A stretch of 26,983 bases of DNA from JAFGJQ01 sp964586145 (GTDB lineage Bacteria > Planctomycetota > Phycisphaerae > UBA1845): the NCBI GenBank assembly GCA_964586145.1, contig CAZPHH010000069.1, positions 1 to 26,983 of the forward strand, written 5' to 3'. The notes under the pieces were generated by a model. That model was not told where the DNA came from and searched no databases. It was given only the letters and a program-made list of their open reading frames with translations. The translations under genes and the position numbers were made by a program. Shown one piece after another: positions 1-8,811 of the stretch; the stretch's first letter is position 1, and every line of letters begins with the position of its first letter.

Positions 1-116
1 GGCTGTAAGCTCATTGCACACGACAGGTTATGCCGCTTCGCGACGGGTGGCGCCCCGTGTTCGGGCTGCTGACGCGTTTTCGGCGATGCGAAGTTGTCGC
101 GCGCATCCCGCGTACA

Positions 117-146
117 TTGATTCTTCGAAAACCCGGTTCCTATAAT
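117..146 (+). promoter_or_regulatory. Sigma70-type promoter for the secreted multidomain protein
   Basis: TTGATT (117-122, four of six consensus bases) and a perfect TATAAT (141-146) are separated by 18 bases. Transcription would start near 153, giving a leader of about 240 bases. The promoter sits inside an open frame that extends upstream of the gene, which argues that the coding sequence starts later, at 393. Confidence 0.6.
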
Positions 147-392
147 CGGCGTTCGGGTTACGTCGGGCACGGGCCTTATCGAACGCATTACGGAGGAGAG
201 GCTCCGAAAGCCTCGAATCCTTCACGGGCGGCCACGAGGTGTCGTCTCGTGAACGCGATGTGGCTGGCGTCGCATTTCGGGCCGGCCGGCGACAAACGAT
301 CGCCGGTCTGGAGACGGTCAGTCTTTGCGCGACGGCCGCCAGGACTCTTTGCTCAGAAACAAGAGTTGCTCCGAAACAGGAGGGGTTGGCAC
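147..392 (+). other. Long hairpin-rich 5' leader without a gene
   Basis: No gene is supported here. Several perfect stems are visible: CGGAG/CTCCG (191-195 with 202-206) and GAGGCT/AGCCTC (198-203 with 209-214), which share bases and exclude each other; CACGAG/CTCGTG (233-238 with 246-251); and CCGGCGA/TCGCCGG (286-292 with 300-306). An AGGAGG Shine-Dalgarno lies at about 379-384. No riboswitch consensus that I know fits. Confidence 0.4.
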
Positions 393-3300
393 ATGAACAC
401 ATCTCGGTGGACGAGAAAACCGAGCGGTCGCCTTCTCTGCATGCTCATGCCGGGCTTCTGGTGGGCCGGAGCGGCCCTCGCCCAGCCGATCAGCTTTTCC
501 AAGAGCACACTGGCCGGCACCAGCTCGACGAACCCGACGTCGCTGCAGTTCGGCCCGGATGATCGGCTCTACGTGGCACAGCAGGACGGATTCATCCAGG
601 TGTACACGATCGCCCGCCAGGGCGTGGGCGACTACGTCGTCACCGGCACCGAGACCATCGATCTGGTCCGCAACCTGCCCAATCATAACGATGACGGGAC
701 ACCGAACCCGAGCATCACCAAGCGGCAGGTCACGGGCATCCTGGTGGTCGGCACCGCCGCGAATCCGGTCCTCTACGTCACGTCGTCCGATCCGCGCATC
801 GCGATCGGCAGCGACTCGGGATTGGACACGAACTCCGGTACCCTGTCGCGGCTGACGTGGAACGGCGCCGTCTGGGTCCACGACGTCCTGGTCCGCGGCC
901 TGCCCCGTAACGAAGAGAACCACTCGCCCAACGGCATGACCCTCGATCCGAGCACGAACATCCTCTACCTCGGCCAGGGCGGACACACGAACATGGGCGT
1001 CCCATCGCACAGCTTCGCCTGGCAGCCGGAATACGCCCTGTCCGCCGCGATCCTGCAGATTGACCTGGGCCACCCGGACTTGGCGGCCCCGCCCTACGAC
1101 CTGCCCACGCTGGACGATCCGACCCGGCCGAACACCGGCCCCGGCGGCAGCGACGAAAACGATCCGTTCGGCGGGAACAACGGGGCCAACCAGGCGATCA
1201 TCGTGCCGGGCGGACCGGTGCAGGTGTACTCCCCCGGCTATCGCAACCCGTATGACGTGGTGCTCACCGCCGACGGGCGCCTGTACACCATCGACAACGG
1301 GGCGAACGCCGGCTGGGGCCCGATCGACTGGACGTCCTTCGGAGTGCCGTCATGCACCAACGACGTGCCGCCCGGCCTGCCCACCGGGGGCGGCAGCACG
1401 CACGGCGACAGCCTGCATTACCTGGGAAACGTGAACGTCGACCCGCCGGGCACGTACTACGCCGGACACCCCAACCCGTTCCGGGCCAATGAGAGCAACA
1501 CCATCGCCGGCCAATCGCCGATTCCCCCCGGCTCGTCCGACCCGCGGCAGTGCGATTACCTCATTCCCGGCGTGGCGAACGGGGCGCTGCACGTATGGGG
1601 TTCGTCGGTCAACGGGATCGTGGAATACACCGCCGGCAACTTCGGCGGGGCCATGCAGGGCAACCTGCTGGCGGCGACCTGGAACTTCAAGAGCATCGAG
1701 CGCATCGTGCTGAACGCCGCAGGCGACCAGGCCGTCAGCGTCAGCACGCTGTTCGCCAACGTCGGCGGCAAGCAGTTGGACGTGACGGCCGTGGGCGACG
1801 ACGGCCCCTTTCCCGGCACCGTCTGGTCGGGCGATTTTGACAACAGCGCCATCGTGGTGTTTGAGCCGCAGGATTTCAGTGATTGCACCGGCGTCTATGA
1901 CTGGCAACTCGATGAAGATGGAGACGGCTACGCCAACGCGGACGAAATCGACAACGGCACCGACCCCTGTTCGCCCGGAAGCGTCCCCCCGGACTTCGAC
2001 GGCGACTTCCTCTCCGATCGAAACGATCCTGATGATGACAACGACGGCATCCCGGACGTCGACGACGCCTTCGCCATCGACCCCTACAATGGCCTGACCA
2101 CCGGACTGCCCATCGTCTACGGCTGGGGCGGCGGTGAGCCGGGCTTCGGCTTTTTCGGCCTGGGCTTCACCGGGCTGATGGTCAATGGAAGCACCGATTA
2201 CCTCGACCAGTTCGACCCGGCCGACCTCACGCCCGGCGGGGCGGCCGGGCAGTTCACCATCGACAACGTAACCGCCGGCACCGCCCGCAACGGGCTGAAC
2301 AACCAGGACAACGGGTTCCAACTGGGCGTGAACGTATGCACCGCCACCGGCCCGTTCACGGTCCATGCGCCGGTGGACACGTTCTTCAGCGGGTTCACGA
2401 CGACCGACGACCAGTCGATGGGGGTCTTCATCGGGACCGGTGACCAGGACAACTACCTGGCGCTTTGTGTGGCGGCCAACGGCGGCGCCGGCGGATTGGA
2501 AGTGACCCACGAAGCGGCCGGCACCGCCGTTCGTACCATGTATGGTGCGGATCTGCTCGCGTCCGGCTCGATTGACCTGTTCCTCTCGGTCGACCCGCTG
2601 GCGGGCACGGTCCAGCCGCGATTCGCCGCGGACGACGGCCCGGTCACGGACCTGGGCCTTCCCATTCCGCTGAGCGGCGCGCTGCTGACGGCGGTGCGCG
2701 ACTCGAACGTGCCCCTGGCCGTCGGAATCCTCTCCACCTCGCACCAGGCCGATCCCTTCACCGCGACCTGGAAAGACTTCAACGTCACGCCCGATCCCAG
2801 CACGGCCCAGGCCCGGATCGTCGTCGATCCGCCGGGCAGCGGCATCAACGGCAGCACCTATGGCAGCGGGTCGTTCCAGGTGTTCAACGAATCGACGGGC
2901 GGGCAGAAGATTCAATCCGTCACCTTCGACCTGACGACGGCCATCTTGCCGGACATTGTGTTTGATCCGTCTGGCACCGCGGGCGACGTCGTGGGCAAAG
3001 GCTTCACTGTCGATTTCAACGGCGGCACCGGCACCATCACGCACAGCTACCTGGACAGCTTCCACAACGGGATCGACGACCAGGACGGGTTCGACCAACT
3101 GGCCGTCTACTACACGGACTTCGGCCCGGGCAAAACCATGCGCTTCTCGATCGACAACGACCCCACCAGCACCAAGGGCACCAGCGCCCCGGGGCCATAC
3201 GAGTCCGGAAGCATATCCGGGCTGGAGCTCACCGGCGTTCGGGTTACGGTCACGTTCGACGATGCAACCGTGCGGATCGGCGAACTGTTTCGCACCGCGG

Positions 3301-4859
3301 GGACCCTCGATGCGTCGCAGAACACCCTCCGGCCGGCGCCAGCCCCGGCTCCGCTCGTGGAGGTGCTGGGCGTGCCTTCCACACCGAGCACGGTGACCGA
3401 TCCCAACCAGACCGTCCGGGTGGCCGGTCCGCGTGGTGCGCAGGTGCGCGTGCTCGTCGTGGAGGGCGGGTTGTTCGTCACCGGAATGACCGGTCCGTAC
3501 CCCAACGGGTACGACATCGACCCGTACGAGGCAAACAGCGCGGTGGCCGTCCGAGAGTATTCCGCCACCCTCGGGTCTGACGGCGTGGTCGACGTGCCCG
3601 TCCTGCTGAGCCGGCTGGACCCCGCCACGCCGGGCGTCGGCGTTAACGACACGGTTGGATTGAACCGCATCGTGGCGGTGGTGGCCGACCCGGATGGCCG
3701 GACGGGACTCGTATCAGACACGTTGATCCTGCAGCTCGACGTTGCCGACCTCTCCGCCTCCCCGGCCGGCGTCGACTTCGGCTCCGTGCTGCTGGGCAAC
3801 ACGCCCACGGCGCCCGTCGCCCTGAGCAACACAGGCGACACGAACGTCACGATCTCGGACCTGGCGATCACCACCGGCGCCGGCACCTTCCAACTGGTCA
3901 GTCCGCCGGCGTTGCCGGTCGTTCTGACGCCGGGCGGTCCCGCCCTGAACCTCACCGTGCAGTGTTCGCCGCAGGGCGTCGGACCGCTGCCCGGCACGCT
4001 GGTCGTCACGCATTCCGGCAACAACTCGCCGCTGAACATCCCCCTGGCCGCCGAAGGCATCGACGACGTGTTCAGCGTGCTGTTCCGCGTCAACGCGGGC
4101 GGGCCGCAGATTGCCGCCATCGACGGCGGGCTGAACTGGGAAGCGGACAGCACGTCGCCCTCGCCCTACCGGAACGACGGCAGCCGCACCGCGGGCTTCA
4201 CCATCCACAGCTTCCACGGCTCCGTGCCGCCCACGACCCCGACGGCCGTGTTCGCCAGCGAGCGATGGGACCCGCCCGCCGCCCCGGAAATGCAGTGGGC
4301 GTTCCCGGTCCCCGCGGGCGAGACGGTGCAGGTGCGGCTGTACTTTGGAGACGGATTCAGCGGCACGAACGATCCGGGCGAGCGCGTGTTCGACGTGTCC
4401 ATCGACGGAGTGGTCGTGCTCGACCAGTACGACATTGTCGCCGACGTGGGCCACCAGGTGGGCGTGATGAAGAGCTTCGCCGTGGTCAGTGACGGCGTGG
4501 TGAACATCGACTTCGGTCACGTCGTGGAGAACCCCATGGTCAACGCGATCGAGATCGTCACCGCAGAGCTCGATACGGACGGCGACGGCATCCCGGACCA
4601 TCTCGACAACTGCCCGACCGTGCCCAACCCGCTCCAGGAAAACGCGGACGGCGACGCCTGGGGCGACGCCTGCGACGGCTGGTTTGATGCGAACCACGAC
4701 GGCCGTGTGGACCTGGTCGACTACCCGGCGTTTGAGGCGTGCCTTCTCGGTCCTGCGGTCCTCGCGCCGGCGGAGTGCGCGGAGACGCACAACCCGAACG
4801 GCGACTCCCGCGTGGACCTGCTCGACGCCGCAGAGCTGCAGATTGCGTTCACCTCGTGA
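393..4859 (+). CDS. Secreted multidomain protein: beta-propeller, TSP3 repeats, ASH-like, malectin-like, dockerin-type C-terminus
   Basis: A 1488-residue exported protein. The ATG at 393 follows AGGAGG by about 8 bases and opens a signal peptide ending near ALAQ. Residues about 30-486 resemble a glucose/sorbosone dehydrogenase-type propeller (FGPDDRLYVAQQDG, HSPNGMTLDP, SPGYRNPYDV, ADGRLYTIDNG). Residues about 507-565 are Asp-rich thrombospondin type 3 calcium repeats. Residues about 1116-1223 look like an ASH/HYDIN-type Ig domain (VDFGSVLLG, LSNTGDTNVT). Residues about 1225-1393 look like malectin (FRVNAGG, YFGDGF, GERVFDVSIDG). A second TSP3 repeat follows. The last 58 residues carry two dockerin type I loops, DANHDGRVDLVD and NPNGDSRVDLLD. 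The propeller suggests sugar binding or oxidation, but no catalytic residue can be assigned. The middle (about 570-1110) is not recognised. The gene is convergent with the agmatinase gene, 54 bases away. Confidence 0.85.
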   Translation: MNTSRWTRKPSGRLLCMLMPGFWWAGAALAQPISFSKSTLAGTSSTNPTSLQFGPDDRLYVAQQDGFIQVYTIARQGVGDYVVTGTETIDLVRNLPNHNDDGTPNPSITKRQVTGILVVGTAANPVLYVTSSDPRIAIGSDSGLDTNSGTLSRLTWNGAVWVHDVLVRGLPRNEENHSPNGMTLDPSTNILYLGQGGHTNMGVPSHSFAWQPEYALSAAILQIDLGHPDLAAPPYDLPTLDDPTRPNTGPGGSDENDPFGGNNGANQAIIVPGGPVQVYSPGYRNPYDVVLTADGRLYTIDNGANAGWGPIDWTSFGVPSCTNDVPPGLPTGGGSTHGDSLHYLGNVNVDPPGTYYAGHPNPFRANESNTIAGQSPIPPGSSDPRQCDYLIPGVANGALHVWGSSVNGIVEYTAGNFGGAMQGNLLAATWNFKSIERIVLNAAGDQAVSVSTLFANVGGKQLDVTAVGDDGPFPGTVWSGDFDNSAIVVFEPQDFSDCTGVYDWQLDEDGDGYANADEIDNGTDPCSPGSVPPDFDGDFLSDRNDPDDDNDGIPDVDDAFAIDPYNGLTTGLPIVYGWGGGEPGFGFFGLGFTGLMVNGSTDYLDQFDPADLTPGGAAGQFTIDNVTAGTARNGLNNQDNGFQLGVNVCTATGPFTVHAPVDTFFSGFTTTDDQSMGVFIGTGDQDNYLALCVAANGGAGGLEVTHEAAGTAVRTMYGADLLASGSIDLFLSVDPLAGTVQPRFAADDGPVTDLGLPIPLSGALLTAVRDSNVPLAVGILSTSHQADPFTATWKDFNVTPDPSTAQARIVVDPPGSGINGSTYGSGSFQVFNESTGGQKIQSVTFDLTTAILPDIVFDPSGTAGDVVGKGFTVDFNGGTGTITHSYLDSFHNGIDDQDGFDQLAVYYTDFGPGKTMRFSIDNDPTSTKGTSAPGPYESGSISGLELTGVRVTVTFDDATVRIGELFRTAGTLDASQNTLRPAPAPAPLVEVLGVPSTPSTVTDPNQTVRVAGPRGAQVRVLVVEGGLFVTGMTGPYPNGYDIDPYEANSAVAVREYSATLGSDGVVDVPVLLSRLDPATPGVGVNDTVGLNRIVAVVADPDGRTGLVSDTLILQLDVADLSASPAGVDFGSVLLGNTPTAPVALSNTGDTNVTISDLAITTGAGTFQLVSPPALPVVLTPGGPALNLTVQCSPQGVGPLPGTLVVTHSGNNSPLNIPLAAEGIDDVFSVLFRVNAGGPQIAAIDGGLNWEADSTSPSPYRNDGSRTAGFTIHSFHGSVPPTTPTAVFASERWDPPAAPEMQWAFPVPAGETVQVRLYFGDGFSGTNDPGERVFDVSIDGVVVLDQYDIVADVGHQVGVMKSFAVVSDGVVNIDFGHVVENPMVNAIEIVTAELDTDGDGIPDHLDNCPTVPNPLQENADGDAWGDACDGWFDANHDGRVDLVDYPAFEACLLGPAVLAPAECAETHNPNGDSRVDLLDAAELQIAFTS

Positions 4860-4913
4860 GTGAGAGGTGTCCCCAGACGGGTGTGCGTCGGCGTGGTGCG
4901 CCGGGTGAACGGG

Positions 4914-5798
4914 TCACCGAGGGGATCGGCCGCCTGCCTGGACGTAGGCGATCAGCTTGTAGGCCAGGCGAGCGGCGAGGAATTCGGTGACAACCTGGCC
5001 GGAGATGGGCGCGACTTCCACGATGTCGGCGGCGACGATCCTCTTCTCGGCGGCCACCCGCCGCAGCAGGCCGGTCACCTGGTACCAATCCAGCCCGCCC
5101 GGCTCCGGGGTGCCGGTGCCGGGGGCGACGGACGGGTCGAACCCGTCGATGTCGATGGTGACGTACACGGTGTCCCCCAGCCGGTCCAGCACCCGGTCGA
5201 GCCAGTCGTCAGACTCGTGGCACTCGCGGGCGGTGACGGGCTCGATACCGTTATGCCGCATGAAGCGGTGCTCTTCCTTCGAGTAGTTGCGGATGCCCAC
5301 CCCCACGACAGTATCCACGAAATCCAGCGCCCGCCGCATGGCGCTGGCGTGGGAGAATGGCGTGTTCTCATAACCGTCGCGCAGGTCCGCGTGGGCGTCG
5401 ATCTGGAGCACGGAGAGTTTGCGCGACCTGCCGGCCACCGCTCGCACAAGGGCCGGCGTGATGCCGTGCTCGCCGCCGAGGGTCAGCAGAAACCTGCCGT
5501 CCCGGACGACGGGCCGGGCGGCCCGGTACACCCGCTCGTGCATGGCCGCCGGACCGGCCAGATCCGGCGCCAGCGGGTTGAGGGTGGCGATGCCGCACTG
5601 GAAGAACTCGGCGCCCAGTTCCTCGTCGAACAGCTCGACCTGTTCGGAGGTGTCGAGGATGGCCTTGGGGCCGTACCGCGTTCCCGTGCGGTAGCTCACC
5701 GTGGCCTCGTAGGGCACGGGCAATACGGCGAACCGGGCGGAGGCGTAGTCCGTGTATCGGGGCTCCAGCCCAAGGAAGTTGGGGGGGTAGGTTTCCAT
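4914..5798 (-). CDS. speB: Agmatinase (arginase/ureohydrolase family)
   Basis: A 294-residue cytoplasmic Mn-dependent ureohydrolase, predicted to hydrolyse agmatine to putrescine and urea. The family metal-binding blocks are present in order: LGGEHGIT, QIDAHADLRDGY followed by a Ser-His pair, and TIDIDGFDPSVAPGTGTPEP, whose ending is typical of agmatinases. The length is normal for SpeB. The open frame runs further upstream, but the ATG at 5798 begins the family's N-terminal region and lies 14 bases after the stop of the pyruvoyl arginine decarboxylase gene, so the two are cotranscribed. That neighbour makes agmatine, which supports agmatinase over formiminoglutamase or guanidinobutyrase. The Shine-Dalgarno is weak (GAG close to the start), so translation may be coupled to the upstream gene. 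Confidence 0.9.
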   Translation of the reverse strand: METYPPNFLGLEPRYTDYASARFAVLPVPYEATVSYRTGTRYGPKAILDTSEQVELFDEELGAEFFQCGIATLNPLAPDLAGPAAMHERVYRAARPVVRDGRFLLTLGGEHGITPALVRAVAGRSRKLSVLQIDAHADLRDGYENTPFSHASAMRRALDFVDTVVGVGIRNYSKEEHRFMRHNGIEPVTARECHESDDWLDRVLDRLGDTVYVTIDIDGFDPSVAPGTGTPEPGGLDWYQVTGLLRRVAAEKRIVAADIVEVAPISGQVVTEFLAARLAYKLIAYVQAGGRSPR

Positions 5799-5812
5799 CG
5801 GCTCGCTGCGGG

Positions 5813-6367
5813 TCAGGAGACGAACACGGCTGCGGCGACCGCGGTGGTCCACTTTCCGTTCTTGTCGCCCTCGGCGGTCTGCACGACGGCGCGGGTCCGC
5901 ACCACCAGGCCCTTGCTGCGGTAGATCTCCTGCCGTTCGTCCCAGGCCGTGTCCGGGTCGAGATCGGCTCCCCGTGTGGTCGCGAGCATGGAGGCGGCCA
6001 TGTCTTCCACGAGGTCGGAGCACCGTTTCTGGGTGAGTCCGAACCCGTGGTGCTCGGACAGGTAGCCGTAGTCGTTCTTGTTGGCCGGCACGGCCAACCC
6101 GATGCCCGCTCCGATGAGGCGATTGGGCTCGTCCGTGCGGACGTCGGCCATGACGCAGAAAACGATCTGCCCGGCCTGAAGCTTCGCGAGCCCGCGCTGC
6201 CGGCTGATGATCTTGCACCCGGGCGGGAAGATGCTGGAGACGCGGACCAGATTGAAATGGGCGATCCCCGCGCCCCGCAGCGCCGACTCAAACGACTGCA
6301 GGTTGTGGGAGTGCTTGCCCACCCCTTTGGTGAAGAACATCTCCTGCGGGACGAAAGGCGTGTTCAT
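5813..6367 (-). CDS. pdaD: Pyruvoyl-dependent arginine decarboxylase
   Basis: A 184-residue proenzyme that converts arginine to agmatine. The diagnostic self-cleavage site VSSIFPPG is at about residues 43-50. In characterised family members the chain breaks between the two serines and the second (S45 here) becomes the pyruvoyl group. The conserved block GAGIGLAVP and the following NDYGYLSEHHG are also present. I chose the ATG at 6367 because GGAGG lies 8 bases before it; an in-frame ATG at 6382 precedes the Shine-Dalgarno and is unlikely. It is the first gene of a two-gene operon with agmatinase and has its own promoter at 6439-6466. This archaeal-type enzyme occurs in a minority of bacteria and replaces the PLP-dependent SpeA. 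Confidence 0.92.
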   Translation of the reverse strand: MNTPFVPQEMFFTKGVGKHSHNLQSFESALRGAGIAHFNLVRVSSIFPPGCKIISRQRGLAKLQAGQIVFCVMADVRTDEPNRLIGAGIGLAVPANKNDYGYLSEHHGFGLTQKRCSDLVEDMAASMLATTRGADLDPDTAWDERQEIYRSKGLVVRTRAVVQTAEGDKNGKWTTAVAAAVFVS

Positions 6368-6438
6368 GCATATAACCTCCACCCTACGTTGTCACGGGGA
6401 ACACCACCCGGCGCCGCGCCGGAACGCCAAGGGGGCAG

Positions 6439-6466
6439 ATTATAACGGGCTCGCCGTTCGCGTCAC
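6439..6466 (-). promoter_or_regulatory. Sigma70-type promoter for the arginine decarboxylase-agmatinase operon
   Basis: Read on the minus strand, GTGACG (6466-6461, four of six) is followed after 16 bases by a perfect TATAAT (6444-6439). The predicted leader is about 65 bases and ends in GGAGG before the ATG at 6367. Confidence 0.6.
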
Positions 6467-6483
6467 CAGCACGGAAGGGGGAA

Positions 6484-6509
6484 TTCGCCGGATTTTTCCG
6501 GGCGGCGAA
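6484..6509 (-). terminator. Possible weak terminator after rdgB
   Basis: TTCGCCG (6484-6490) and CGGCGAA (6503-6509) form a perfect 7-bp stem 24 bases beyond the rdgB stop. The loop contains an A/T run, but no T tract follows on the minus strand, so a canonical intrinsic terminator is not shown. Confidence 0.25.
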
Positions 6510-6533
6510 ACAGACGCCCTCAGGGACGAAGCG

Positions 6534-7148
6534 TCACGTCGCATCGTCCAGCAGCGCCTCCAGCATCGGGCGGATGGTCCGCAGCGCACGACCCCGGTGG
6601 CTGATGGCATTCTTGCGGGCGGGTTCCATCTCGGCCGTCGTCATCCCGAAGGCGGGAATCCAGAAGTGCGGGTCGTACCCGAACCCGTTGGCGCCCCGCG
6701 GTTCGTCGATGATCAGACCCTCCACGGCGCCCGAGGCAGCGGCCCGTACGCGACCGCCGGCCGCGACGGCCATGGCACAGCGGAACCGGGCCGTGCGACG
6801 TTCCGCCGGAACGCCGGCCAGGGCCGCGACGAGCTTGCGGTTGTTGGCGGTCGAGTCCTGGCCGGGGCCGGCGAATCGGGCGGAATGCACGCCCGGAGCG
6901 CCGCCCAGCGCGTCCACTTCCAGCCCGGAATCGTCCGCCAACGTCCACAGCCCGGATTGTTCGGCGTAGTACAGGGCTTTCTTGACGGCGTTGGACTCGA
7001 ATGTTTCGCCGTCTTCCACGGGTTCGGGCACGGGGGGCAGGTCCGCCAGCGTCTTCCAGGCGACGGGGAGATCATGCATGACCTCGCGGATTTCCCGCAC
7101 CTTGTTCGGATTGGAGGTGGCCAGCAGGATGGTACGGGGTGTCACCAC
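6534..7148 (-). CDS. rdgB: XTP/dITP diphosphatase (RdgB/HAM1 family)
   Basis: A 204-residue nucleotide house-cleaning pyrophosphatase that removes ITP, dITP and XTP from the precursor pools. Family signatures are clear: LLATSNPNKVREI at the N-terminus, ADDSGLEVDALGGAPGVHSA, GFGYDPHF, and KNAISHRGRA at the C-terminus. Two adjacent GTG codons (7148 and 7145) could start it; the second overlaps the upstream stop as GTGA. Either way translation is coupled to the lipoprotein gene before it. It is the last gene of the thiL-tsaE-rph run. Confidence 0.93.
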   Translation of the reverse strand: MVTPRTILLATSNPNKVREIREVMHDLPVAWKTLADLPPVPEPVEDGETFESNAVKKALYYAEQSGLWTLADDSGLEVDALGGAPGVHSARFAGPGQDSTANNRKLVAALAGVPAERRTARFRCAMAVAAGGRVRAAASGAVEGLIIDEPRGANGFGYDPHFWIPAFGMTTAEMEPARKNAISHRGRALRTIRPMLEALLDDAT

Positions 7149-7978
7149 GCTTCACTTCCGGCCTGGATCGGGACCAGTTGGGAGGCCAGGAACTTGTTGC
7201 GGTCCCCCTGGACCTTGACGCGTTTCAGATTGCGGAGCAGGTAGGCGAAGTTCTCCTTTGCCTGCAGACGTCGGACCTCGGCGCTGTAGCTGGCCATGAG
7301 CGTTCGCTCCACCGCGTATCTCGAAAACCCGCTGCCGGGATCCTGCTGCACGCGCTGCGTCTGCTGTTCCAGCATGGCGTCGGGGCCGAACGTGCCCACC
7401 GTCACTTCGCTGGCGACCGAGCCGTGATGGTAGTAGGCCTCGTAGCCCCGTCGGCGCAGCTCCTGGGTGTATTCGGATGCCGCGGCCTTGCGATCGTAGA
7501 AACTCGCGGTGTTCTCGAAGGTGGCCACCAGCAGCGTGTAGCTTCCCCGGGCGTTCTCGAGGCGCCAGGCGGGGTTGCCCACGTCCGTCTCCGGAGACGC
7601 GACGGCCTCCGCGCCCAGGAATCCGCCAAGCTGCACGGTGCGCAAATCCGTCCGCAATTCCTCGGGAATGAACCGCCTGCCCGTGTCGGGATCGATCCGG
7701 CGATAGTAGGTCCCATACAGCACCTGGGACGAGTGCCGTCCGTGCAGGACCCTGACGTCCTGGCTCCGGACGCCCGAGATTCTCCGCACGTCAGCGGCCA
7801 GCGACTCCGATTCGGCGACTCGTCCGGGCCCCCGGATCTCCACGCAGAGAATGGTCCACGGCTCGCCCCTCGGCCGACCGAAGCCCCACGACGGGCCGCC
7901 GCCCCCGTGCTCACAGCCCAGGGAAAGGGCCAGCAGCATGGCCATCCCGATGCCCAGTCCGATTTGCCGTCGCTTCAT
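7142..7978 (-). CDS. Unknown lipoprotein with a SPOR-like region
   Basis: A 278-residue protein of unknown function. The N-terminus is a lipoprotein-type signal (basic MKRR, hydrophobic core, LSLGC with Cys22), then a Gly-rich linker, so it is probably exported and lipid-anchored; the lipobox is not ideal. Residues about 146-200 (SYTLLVATFENTASF, LRRRGYEAYYHHG, VTVGTFG) resemble a SPOR domain, which binds denuded peptidoglycan in other proteins; this is a pattern match by eye. Its ATG overlaps the rph stop as ATGA, and its stop overlaps the rdgB start, so it is translated between two RNA/nucleotide enzymes with no obvious link to its own role. Confidence 0.75.
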   Translation of the reverse strand: MKRRQIGLGIGMAMLLALSLGCEHGGGGPSWGFGRPRGEPWTILCVEIRGPGRVAESESLAADVRRISGVRSQDVRVLHGRHSSQVLYGTYYRRIDPDTGRRFIPEELRTDLRTVQLGGFLGAEAVASPETDVGNPAWRLENARGSYTLLVATFENTASFYDRKAAASEYTQELRRRGYEAYYHHGSVASEVTVGTFGPDAMLEQQTQRVQQDPGSGFSRYAVERTLMASYSAEVRRLQAKENFAYLLRNLKRVKVQGDRNKFLASQLVPIQAGSEAW

Positions 7979-8703
7979 GGCTCTCTTCGCCGTCTTCGCA
8001 GAACACGGTCCTGGATGTCGAGCAACTGTCGAACGCCTCGCGCTCCCATCCGCAGCATCCGATCCAGCTCGTCCCGGGTGTACGAAGCGCCCTCCCCCGT
8101 GCCCTGAACCTCCACCAGCCGCCCCGAACCGGTCATGACCAGGTTCAGGTCCACGTCCGCCCCGTTGTCCTCTCGCTGGTCCAGATCCAGCAACAATCGG
8201 CCGTTTACACGCCCGACGCTGACGGCGGCGATCGCATCCCGCACGGGTGATCGGACAATCCGCTTCTGCCGGCGCGCGTGGGCGAGGGCGTCACAGAGAG
8301 CCACGTAGGCCCCCGTCACGCTGGCCGTCCGCGTGCCGCCGTCGGCCTGGAGCACGTCGCAGTCGATCAGAATCGAGCTCTCGCCCAGGGCGTCCAGATC
8401 CAGCACGGCCCGGAGGCACCGCCCGATGAGGCGCTGGATTTCCTGCGTCCGGCCATCCACGCGGTGTCGATTCCGCGGCTTGCGGTCAGACACGGCGCTG
8501 GGCAGCATGTCGTATTCGGCCGTCACCCAGCCGACGCCCTGTCCGGCCCGCCAGGACGGCACGCCGACCTGCCACATGGCCGTACACAGCACGCGCGTTC
8601 GGCCGCACTCGATGAGGACGGAGCCCGGTGCGTACGAGGTGAACCCTCGCGTGATTTTCACGGGGCGAAGGTCCGTCGCCCGCCGACCGTCCTCTCTCAC
8701 CAT
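7975..8703 (-). CDS. rph: Ribonuclease PH
   Basis: A 242-residue phosphorolytic 3'-5' exoribonuclease that trims tRNA 3' ends. It matches the family from REDGRRATDLRPVKI through GSVLIECGRTRVLCTA, GRTQEIQRLIGR, DCDVLQADGGTRTASVTGA and EVQGTGEGASYTRDEL. A longer frame begins at 8763, but family alignment and a GAGGTGA Shine-Dalgarno about 5 bases upstream favour the ATG at 8703. It follows tsaE after 108 bases and overlaps the lipoprotein gene by four bases. The pairing of rph and rdgB is common in bacteria. Confidence 0.94.
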   Translation of the reverse strand: MVREDGRRATDLRPVKITRGFTSYAPGSVLIECGRTRVLCTAMWQVGVPSWRAGQGVGWVTAEYDMLPSAVSDRKPRNRHRVDGRTQEIQRLIGRCLRAVLDLDALGESSILIDCDVLQADGGTRTASVTGAYVALCDALAHARRQKRIVRSPVRDAIAAVSVGRVNGRLLLDLDQREDNGADVDLNLVMTGSGRLVEVQGTGEGASYTRDELDRMLRMGARGVRQLLDIQDRVLRRRRREP

Positions 8704-8811
8704 GAGGGTCACCTCGCCTCTGCATGGGAAACGCAAGTTCTGCGGGGGAATCCGATCCCGCATCCCAACAAGGTTCCCGCGGCGCGAGCGTACGAACGGT
8801 CACGGGGAGTG

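Noticed and set aside
30..392. In-frame N-terminal extension of the dockerin-type protein
   Set aside because: It contains the promoter, has no signal peptide at its start, and the ATG at 393 has AGGAGG and a proper signal peptide.
1350..3098. Minus-strand open frame (582 codons) inside the dockerin-type gene
   Set aside because: Shadow of the plus-strand protein; Val/Gly/Arg-rich with no recognisable motif.
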